A DNA stretch of 64,000 nucleotides from assembly GCF_000383475.1 (NCBI RefSeq), contig NZ_KB911460.1, positions 372,001-436,000 on the forward strand, read 5' to 3'. A program made the translations under genes and the position numbers. The stretch is from Microbacterium sp. 11MF (GTDB lineage: Bacteria; Actinomycetota; Actinomycetes; Actinomycetales; Microbacteriaceae). Below the pieces are notes generated by a model. It searched no databases, was not told the origin of the DNA, and saw only the letters and a list, made by a program, of their open reading frames with translations. Below are positions 59,563 through 64,000 of the stretch, in pieces (position 1 is the first letter of the stretch; every line of letters begins with the position of its first letter).

Positions 59563-60616
59563 GGCGCGACAGCGCTGCGACGAAGGCGTCGACGTCGGAC
59601 TCCGTCGTGTCGAACGAGCACATCCAGCGGACCTCGTTCTTCGAGGCATCCCAGTCGTAGAAGCGGAACGACTCACGGAGCTTCTCGGCGACGCCGTCGG
59701 GAAGGATCGCGAAGACGCCGTTCGCCTGCGTCGGCTGGCTGAAGCGCACGCCGTCGATCGATCCGTCGGCCAGCCCCGCCTCGACGGCCGCGCGCAGTCG
59801 CGCCGCCATGGCATTGGCGTGGCGGGCGTTCCGCAGGTACAGGTCGCCTTCGTACAGCGCGATCAGCTGGGCCGAGACGAAGCGCATCTTCGACGAGAGC
59901 TGCATGTTGAGCTTGCGCAGGTAGGGGAGGCCCTGGGAGGCCGCCGGGTCGAGCACGACGATAGCTTCGGCCGCGAGCGCGCCGTTCTTCGTGCCGCCGG
60001 CGCTGACGAGGTCGACACCGGCATCCTTCGTGAAGGCGCGGATCGGCAGGTCGAGCGCCGCAGCGGCGTTCGACAGTCGTGCGCCGTCGAGGTGCAGACG
60101 CATGCCGCGCGAGTGGGCGTGGTCGGCGAGGGCGCGGATCTCGTCGGGCGTGTAGAGGGTGCCGAGCTCGGTGGACTGCGTGATCGAGACGACGAGCGGC
60201 TGCGCACGGTGCTCATCGCCCCAGCCCCAGGCCTCCATGTCGACGAGCTCGGGGGTCAGCTTGCCGTCGTCGGTCGGGACGTTCAGGATCTTGATGCCGG
60301 CGACCTTCTCGGGAGCGCCGCCCTCGTCGACGTTGATGTGGGCGGTGGATGCCGCGACCACAGCGCCCCAGCGGGGGAGCATCGACTGCAGTCCCGTCAC
60401 GTTCGCGCCGGTGCCGTTGAAGACGGGGAACGCCTGCGACCCCTCGCCGAAGTGGTGCGCGAAGACCTCCTGCAGACGCGCGGTGTACACGTCCTCGCCG
60501 TAGGCGATCTGATGGCCGTCGTTGGCGGCGGCGATGGCCGCGAGAACCTCGGGGTGGACCCCCGAGTAGTTGTCGCTGGCGAAGGAGCGGATCATCGGGT
60601 CGTGGAGCGTCGTCAC
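59549..60616 (-). CDS. Low-specificity threonine aldolase
   Basis: 355 residues of the PLP-dependent beta-eliminating lyase family. It splits L-threonine or L-allo-threonine to glycine and acetaldehyde. Features: FASDNYSGVHPEVLAAI, the FPVFNGTGANVTGL cofactor loop, HINVDEGGAPEKVAG, LHLDGARLSNAAAAL (PLP-ring Asp) and SAGGTKNGALAAEAIV with the Schiff-base Lys. The start is GTG 60616 because TAGGCT ends 6 bases upstream. Divergent from the MFS gene with back-to-back leaderless promoters. Confidence 0.92.
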   Translation of the reverse strand: MTTLHDPMIRSFASDNYSGVHPEVLAAIAAANDGHQIAYGEDVYTARLQEVFAHHFGEGSQAFPVFNGTGANVTGLQSMLPRWGAVVAASTAHINVDEGGAPEKVAGIKILNVPTDDGKLTPELVDMEAWGWGDEHRAQPLVVSITQSTELGTLYTPDEIRALADHAHSRGMRLHLDGARLSNAAAALDLPIRAFTKDAGVDLVSAGGTKNGALAAEAIVVLDPAASQGLPYLRKLNMQLSSKMRFVSAQLIALYEGDLYLRNARHANAMAARLRAAVEAGLADGSIDGVRFSQPTQANGVFAILPDGVAEKLRESFRFYDWDASKNEVRWMCSFDTTESDVDAFVAALSRLTRG

Positions 60617-60622
60617 CTCTTA

Positions 60623-60628
60623 AGCCTA
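60623..60628 (-). promoter_or_regulatory. -10 box of a leaderless promoter for the threonine aldolase gene
   Basis: On the minus strand TAGGCT ends 6 bases before GTG 60616. Confidence 0.55.
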
Positions 60629-60669
60629 GGTCGCGCGGAGGTGCTCTTCCCCGTGTCCGACCCCGGCGA

Positions 60670-60675
60670 TACCCT
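60670..60675 (+). promoter_or_regulatory. -10 box of a leaderless promoter for the MFS gene
   Basis: TACCCT ends 6 bases before ATG 60682. Its -35 region must overlap that of the divergent aldolase promoter within about 40 bases. Confidence 0.5.
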
Positions 60676-60681
60676 CACCGC

Positions 60682-62103
60682 ATGAGTGAAGCGACGCCGT
60701 CGCCGCGCACCGTCCCTCCGGGCGGGATGCGCACGTTCCTGCACGTCCTGGTGAACACGGCCGTCGCGAACGTCACGACGAGCTTCCTGTGGTTCGCGCT
60801 CACCTTCTGGGTGTACCTCGAGACCGAGTCGGTGCTCGCCACGGGCATCATCGGCGGCGCCTACATGCTGCTGCTGGCGATCTTCGGCATGGTCTTCGGC
60901 ACGCTCGTCGACCGCTTCCGCAAGCACGCCGTCATGGTCTTCTCGGGGGTGTTCACCCTCGTCGCGTTCCTCGCGGCCGGCGCGATCTACGTGTCGCAGC
61001 CCGAGTCGGCGATCCTCGACCTCCGCGGACCGTGGTTCTGGCTGTTCTCGGGCATCATCCTGGCCGGCGCCGTCGTCGAGAATCTGCGCAACATCGCCCT
61101 GTCGACGACGGTGACCCTGCTCGTCCCGACCGAGCGCCACGCGAATGCCAACGGCCTCGTGGGGACGGTGCAGGGCATCGCCTTCATCGTGACGAGCGCC
61201 CTCTCGGGGCTCGCGATCGGACTGGTCGGCATGGGGTGGACACTCGCCGTCGCGATCGCCTTCACCGCGGTGCCACTCATCCACCTGCTGTTCGTGCGCA
61301 TCCCCGAGGACGCACCGACTCCCGATCCCGGGTCGAAGATCCTCGATATCCGCGGCGCGGCGGCCGCGATCCGCGCCGTCCCGGGACTCTTCGCCCTGAT
61401 CCTCTTCTCGACCTTCAACAACCTCATCGGCGGCCTCTACATGGCGCTGATGGATCCCTACGGGCTCGAGCTCTTCGACGTGAAGATCTGGGGTGTCGTC
61501 CTCGCGGTCACGGCGACCGGCTTCCTCATCGGCGGTGGCATCGTCGCCGCGAAGGGGCTCGGCAAGAACCCCATCCGGACGCTCCTGCTCGCCGTGGCGG
61601 TGATGGGTCTGCTCGGTGCGGTCTTCACGCTGCGCGAATGGTGGTGGCTCTACGCGGTCGGCATCTGGGCCTACATGACTCTCGTGCCCGTGATCGAGTC
61701 CGCCGAACAGACGGTCATCCAGAAGGTCGTCCCCTTCGAGCGCCAGGGCCGCGTCTTCGGCGCGGCGACCGCGCTGGAGGTCTCGACCGGTCCGATCACC
61801 TCGTTCGCGATCGCCCCGATCGCGGAGTTCTGGATCATCCCGTATTTCCGCACCGACGAGGGTGAGCGGGCGTGGTCCTGGCTTCTCGGCGAGGGCGAGA
61901 TGCGGGGCATCGCGCTCATCTTCCTCGTCGGCGGACTCATCATGGTCGCCGCCTCGCTCGCCGCGTTCCTCACCCGGTCGTACCGGACGCTGTCGGCCGA
62001 GTACCGCGAGGCGCCCGAGACGGCCGAAGCGGATGCGGCGCCCCCGGCACCCGGCATCCCGTCGTCGTCGCGCGAAGCGGCGGGAGGCGTCGCGGGCGAC
62101 TGA
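60682..62103 (+). CDS. MFS transporter
   Basis: 473 residues, about 12 hydrophobic helices. The start FLHVLVNTAVANVTTSFLWFALTFWVYLETESVLATGIIGGAYMLLLAIFGMVFGTLVDRFRKHAVM includes the MFS motif A variant (GTLVDRFRKH) between helices 2 and 3. The middle loop is short and acidic (RIPEDAPTPDPG) and the tail is disordered. The build (VVENLRNIALSTTVTLLVPTERHANANGLVGTVQGIAF) is that of MFS exporters in the Bcr/TetV-like and enterobactin-exporter group, but the substrate is unknown. Confidence 0.9.
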   Translation: MSEATPSPRTVPPGGMRTFLHVLVNTAVANVTTSFLWFALTFWVYLETESVLATGIIGGAYMLLLAIFGMVFGTLVDRFRKHAVMVFSGVFTLVAFLAAGAIYVSQPESAILDLRGPWFWLFSGIILAGAVVENLRNIALSTTVTLLVPTERHANANGLVGTVQGIAFIVTSALSGLAIGLVGMGWTLAVAIAFTAVPLIHLLFVRIPEDAPTPDPGSKILDIRGAAAAIRAVPGLFALILFSTFNNLIGGLYMALMDPYGLELFDVKIWGVVLAVTATGFLIGGGIVAAKGLGKNPIRTLLLAVAVMGLLGAVFTLREWWWLYAVGIWAYMTLVPVIESAEQTVIQKVVPFERQGRVFGAATALEVSTGPITSFAIAPIAEFWIIPYFRTDEGERAWSWLLGEGEMRGIALIFLVGGLIMVAASLAAFLTRSYRTLSAEYREAPETAEADAAPPAPGIPSSSREAAGGVAGD

Positions 62104-62118
62104 CGGCGCCGGAAACGG

Positions 62119-62158
62119 CTTCGGCGCCCGAGCCCCCCAGAGAGCCCAGGCGCCGAAG
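62119..62158. terminator. Terminator between the MFS and DUF6421 genes
   Basis: CTTCGGCGCC (62119-62128) pairs with GGCGCCGAAG (62149-62158). It sits between converging genes and can serve both. Confidence 0.75.
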
Positions 62159-62171
62159 TGGCGTTCCGACG

Positions 62172-63584
62172 TCAGGCGTCGGTGGCGCGGATGCCGGCGA
62201 CGCCGGCGATGACGGGGCGCATCTTCTTCTCGAGCGCCTCGAAGAACATCGACAGCGGGAACTCGTCGTCGAGGACCGCGTCGGTGTACCCCTTCGGCGG
62301 GCCGGCGAGGATCTCGTCGGACAGTCCGCGGGCCCACTGCGACGCGGGGTGGGGCGTGACGGTCTGACGGACCAGGTCGTAAGCGGCGAGCCAGTGCGCG
62401 ACCTTGGGGCGGTCGATCGACTCCCAGTAGAGCCGGTCGATCGCGTCGCTCAGGGCGATGACGGCGTCGGCGACGCGGTCCCACTCGAACGCGAGCGATG
62501 TGTCGGTCCAGTGCAGGACGCCGCGCTGGTGCAGCCAGGCGAACAGCAGCTGCCCGCCCAGGCCGTCGTAGTTGCGGACCCGGGTGCCGGTGATCGCGAA
62601 GCGGAAGATGCGGTCGAACAGCACGGCGTACTGCACGAGGCCGGCGTGCTCGAGCATCTCGCCCTCGGCATCCGTCAGCTGTGCCTTCGCCGACAGGTCC
62701 TTCTCGATCGCCACGCACTCGCGGAAGGCGGTCAGGTCGCAGCGGAGCTCTTCGAGCGAGTACAGGAAGAACGGCATCCGCTGCTTGATCATGAACGGGT
62801 CGAACGGCAGGTCACCGCGCATGTGGGTGCGGTCGTGGATGAGGTCCCACATGACGAACGTCTTCTCGGCCAGACGCTGGTCGTCGAGCAGGCGAGCGGC
62901 GGCCTCGGGCAGGTCGAGACGGGTGATCTCGGATGCCGCGCGCACGACGCGCCGGTAGCGTGCGGCCTCGCGGTCCTGGAAGATCGCGCCCCACGTGAAG
63001 GTCGGGACTTCGCGCATGGCGACCGTCTCGGGGAAGAGGACAGCCGAGTTCGTGTCGTACCCGGGCGTGAAGTCCAGCAGGCGGAAGGAGACGAACAGAC
63101 GGTTCGTGTAGGTCTGCTCGAGTTCGGCGATGAACTCCGGCCAGATCGTCTCGACGAGGACGGCCTCGACCTTGCGGTCGCGGGTGCCGTTCTGCGTGTA
63201 CATCGGGAACACGACGAGGTGTCGGAGGCCGTCGATGCGGTTCTCCTGCGGCTGGAACGCCATGAGCGAATCGAGGAAGTCCGGGACGCCGAAGCCCTCC
63301 GAGACCCAGCGGTCGAAGTCCGCGACGCTCGCCTCGAGATAGGCGGCATCGTGCGGGAAGGCGGGGGAGAGGGCGCGGATGCCGGCCGTGATCGCCTCGA
63401 CGTGCTCGCGGGCGGCATCGTGGTCGGTGGCGTCGGGCACAGACCCGTCGGTGATCTGCAGATCGTGGAGGGCGGTCGCGGCATCCCGCAGCATCGCCCA
63501 GGCGGCGGAGGTCTCGGCCCGGCGGGCGTCCTCGACGACCTCGGGCATTCCGATGATCGTCGACGCGGTGGTGACGGTGCTCAT
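62172..63584 (-). CDS. DUF6421 family protein
   Basis: 470 residues of a family known mainly from actinobacteria, without an assigned function. Probably cytoplasmic and mostly helical. Conserved-looking stretches are LMAFQPQENRIDGLRHLVVFPMYTQNGTRDRKVEAVLVETIWPEF, FPETVAMREVPTFTWGAIFQDREAARYRRVV, KTFVMWDLIHDRTHMRGDLPFDPFMIKQRMPFFLYSLEELRCDL and ITGTRVRNYDGLGGQLLFAWLH. Several His, Asp and Arg residues cluster in DLIHDRTHMRGD, which might be an active site. AGGAGG precedes ATG 63584. It is divergent from an Lrp/AsnC gene that is a plausible regulator. Confidence 0.8.
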   Translation of the reverse strand: MSTVTTASTIIGMPEVVEDARRAETSAAWAMLRDAATALHDLQITDGSVPDATDHDAAREHVEAITAGIRALSPAFPHDAAYLEASVADFDRWVSEGFGVPDFLDSLMAFQPQENRIDGLRHLVVFPMYTQNGTRDRKVEAVLVETIWPEFIAELEQTYTNRLFVSFRLLDFTPGYDTNSAVLFPETVAMREVPTFTWGAIFQDREAARYRRVVRAASEITRLDLPEAAARLLDDQRLAEKTFVMWDLIHDRTHMRGDLPFDPFMIKQRMPFFLYSLEELRCDLTAFRECVAIEKDLSAKAQLTDAEGEMLEHAGLVQYAVLFDRIFRFAITGTRVRNYDGLGGQLLFAWLHQRGVLHWTDTSLAFEWDRVADAVIALSDAIDRLYWESIDRPKVAHWLAAYDLVRQTVTPHPASQWARGLSDEILAGPPKGYTDAVLDDEFPLSMFFEALEKKMRPVIAGVAGIRATDA

Positions 63585-63683
63585 GGTGGACCTCCTATCG
63601 GTTCCTCACGGCTTCCTCGCGCCATGGCGGGAAGAATTCCTGTGTTTCCAGCCTAAGGCCGTAAGGATCGCGTGTGCAAGGCG

Positions 63684-63706
63684 GCTGCGGTACCGCTGCG
63701 GTACCG
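63684..63706 (+). repeat. Two overlapping direct copies of GCTGCGGTACCG before the Lrp gene
   Basis: GCTGCGGTACCG occurs at 63684-63695 and again at 63695-63706, an 11-base period (about one helical turn). The second copy contains the -10 box. Direct repeats one turn apart are suited to Lrp/AsnC dimer arrays, so this may be an autoregulatory site. Confidence 0.55.
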
Positions 63707-63707
63707 T
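63702..63707 (+). promoter_or_regulatory. -10 box of a leaderless promoter for the Lrp/AsnC gene
   Basis: TACCGT ends 6 bases before GTG 63714. Confidence 0.5.
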
Positions 63708-63713
63708 CGAGGC

Positions 63714-64000
63714 GTGCCCGCAGACGAGACAGACCCCGCCGATTCCGCGATCATCGCCGCACTGTCGGGCAACGCCCGCGCGACGCTCGCGGAACTCTCC
63801 GCCGTCGCGGGGCTGTCGGTGTCGGCGACGCAGGCCCGCGTCCGCCGGCTCGAGGCACGCGGCCTGATCTCCGGCTACCGCGCGGTCATCGACCCTGAGG
63901 TCGCGGGCAAGCCGCTCGCCGCCTTCGTCGAGATCACGCCGCTCGATCCCGCTCAGCCCGACAACGCTCCCGAGCTCATCGCGCACCTCGACGAGATCGA
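63714..64000 (+). CDS. Lrp/AsnC family transcriptional regulator (3' end missing)
   Basis: The first 95 residues are in the window. The N-terminal helix-turn-helix reads DSAIIAALSGNARATLAELSAVAGLSVSATQARVRRLEARGLISGYRAVIDPEVAGKPLAAFVEITPL, the standard Lrp/AsnC start leading into the amino-acid-binding RAM domain. The frame is open to the right edge. GTG 63714 is supported by the -10 box 6 bases upstream. It is divergent from the DUF6421 gene, with 129 bases between the starts. Confidence 0.9.
   Translation, partial: MPADETDPADSAIIAALSGNARATLAELSAVAGLSVSATQARVRRLEARGLISGYRAVIDPEVAGKPLAAFVEITPLDPAQPDNAPELIAHLDEI

Noticed and set aside
1..64000. CRISPR arrays, tRNA or rRNA genes, prophage modules and toxin-antitoxin pairs
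   Set aside because: No regularly spaced repeats, no tRNA-like cloverleaf with the conserved T-loop, no phage structural genes and no recognisable toxin or antitoxin were seen. The cloverleaf-like element at 11973 lacks the GTTCRA T-loop and CCA end.

Overview
This window is high-GC DNA from an actinobacterium of the family Microbacteriaceae, most likely Microbacterium or a close relative. The evidence is the GC-biased codon use, frequent GTG starts, many ATGA/TGATG-coupled genes, the very frequent 7-mer GGATGCC/GGCATCC, and the gene families present (13E12-type HNH protein, Lhr-Nei2 pair, DUF6421, actinobacterial accD1-accA1-maoC-citE cluster). It reads as ordinary chromosome: no rRNA, tRNA, CRISPR array, prophage or insertion sequence was seen. 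No gap between genes exceeds 300 bases.

Layout. 1-5301: mixed housekeeping genes (DUF1540 fragment, membrane methyltransferase, two unknown coupled genes, YaeQ, fatty-acid desaturase, nitroreductase-like protein, SRPBCC protein). 5345-10766: a leucine/isovaleryl-CoA-type catabolic operon (biotin-dependent carboxylase beta and alpha subunits, MaoC protein, CitE-like lyase, TetR) behind a palindromic operator, followed by an SDR and a GNAT gene. 11973-12069: an unexplained 97-bp palindromic element. 12191-17826: xylose module (ROK repressor; xylA, xylB, ThuA-like, Gfo/Idh/MocA). 17903-30349: LacI-controlled carbohydrate locus (Lpl-type ABC transporter, YesL, GH42, GH31, GH3). 30333-36987: a second LacI-controlled ABC transporter with its own GH3, arranged like the xylobiose (bxl) locus of Streptomyces. 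37035-44534: small alarmone synthetase, unknown gene, then glgX-treY-treZ. 44688-51436: HNH endonuclease-like gene, TspO-like protein, glutamine amidotransferase, HTH-less LysR-type effector domain, secreted or anchored nuclease, hexapeptide protein, YitT protein, monooxygenase, Nei2. 51429-64000: Lhr helicase, ABC-F protein with a probable attenuator leader, esterase, NUDIX-like protein, threonine aldolase, MFS transporter, DUF6421 protein and the start of an Lrp/AsnC regulator.

How the genes fit together. The centre of the window (12-37 kb) looks like a hemicellulose-oligosaccharide utilisation region. Two transporters import oligosaccharides. Intracellular GH42, GH31 alpha-xylosidase and two GH3 enzymes trim them to galactose, xylose and glucose. 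XylA and XylB send xylose into the pentose phosphate pathway. The enzyme set (beta-galactosidase, alpha-xylosidase, beta-glucosidase) is what is needed to take apart xyloglucan oligosaccharides from the non-reducing end. Each block has its own repressor and matching palindromes near its promoter.

A second thread is transcription signals. At least a dozen genes have a TANNNT-type -10 hexamer ending 6-7 bases before the start codon, the arrangement expected for leaderless mRNAs. I used this to choose several starts.
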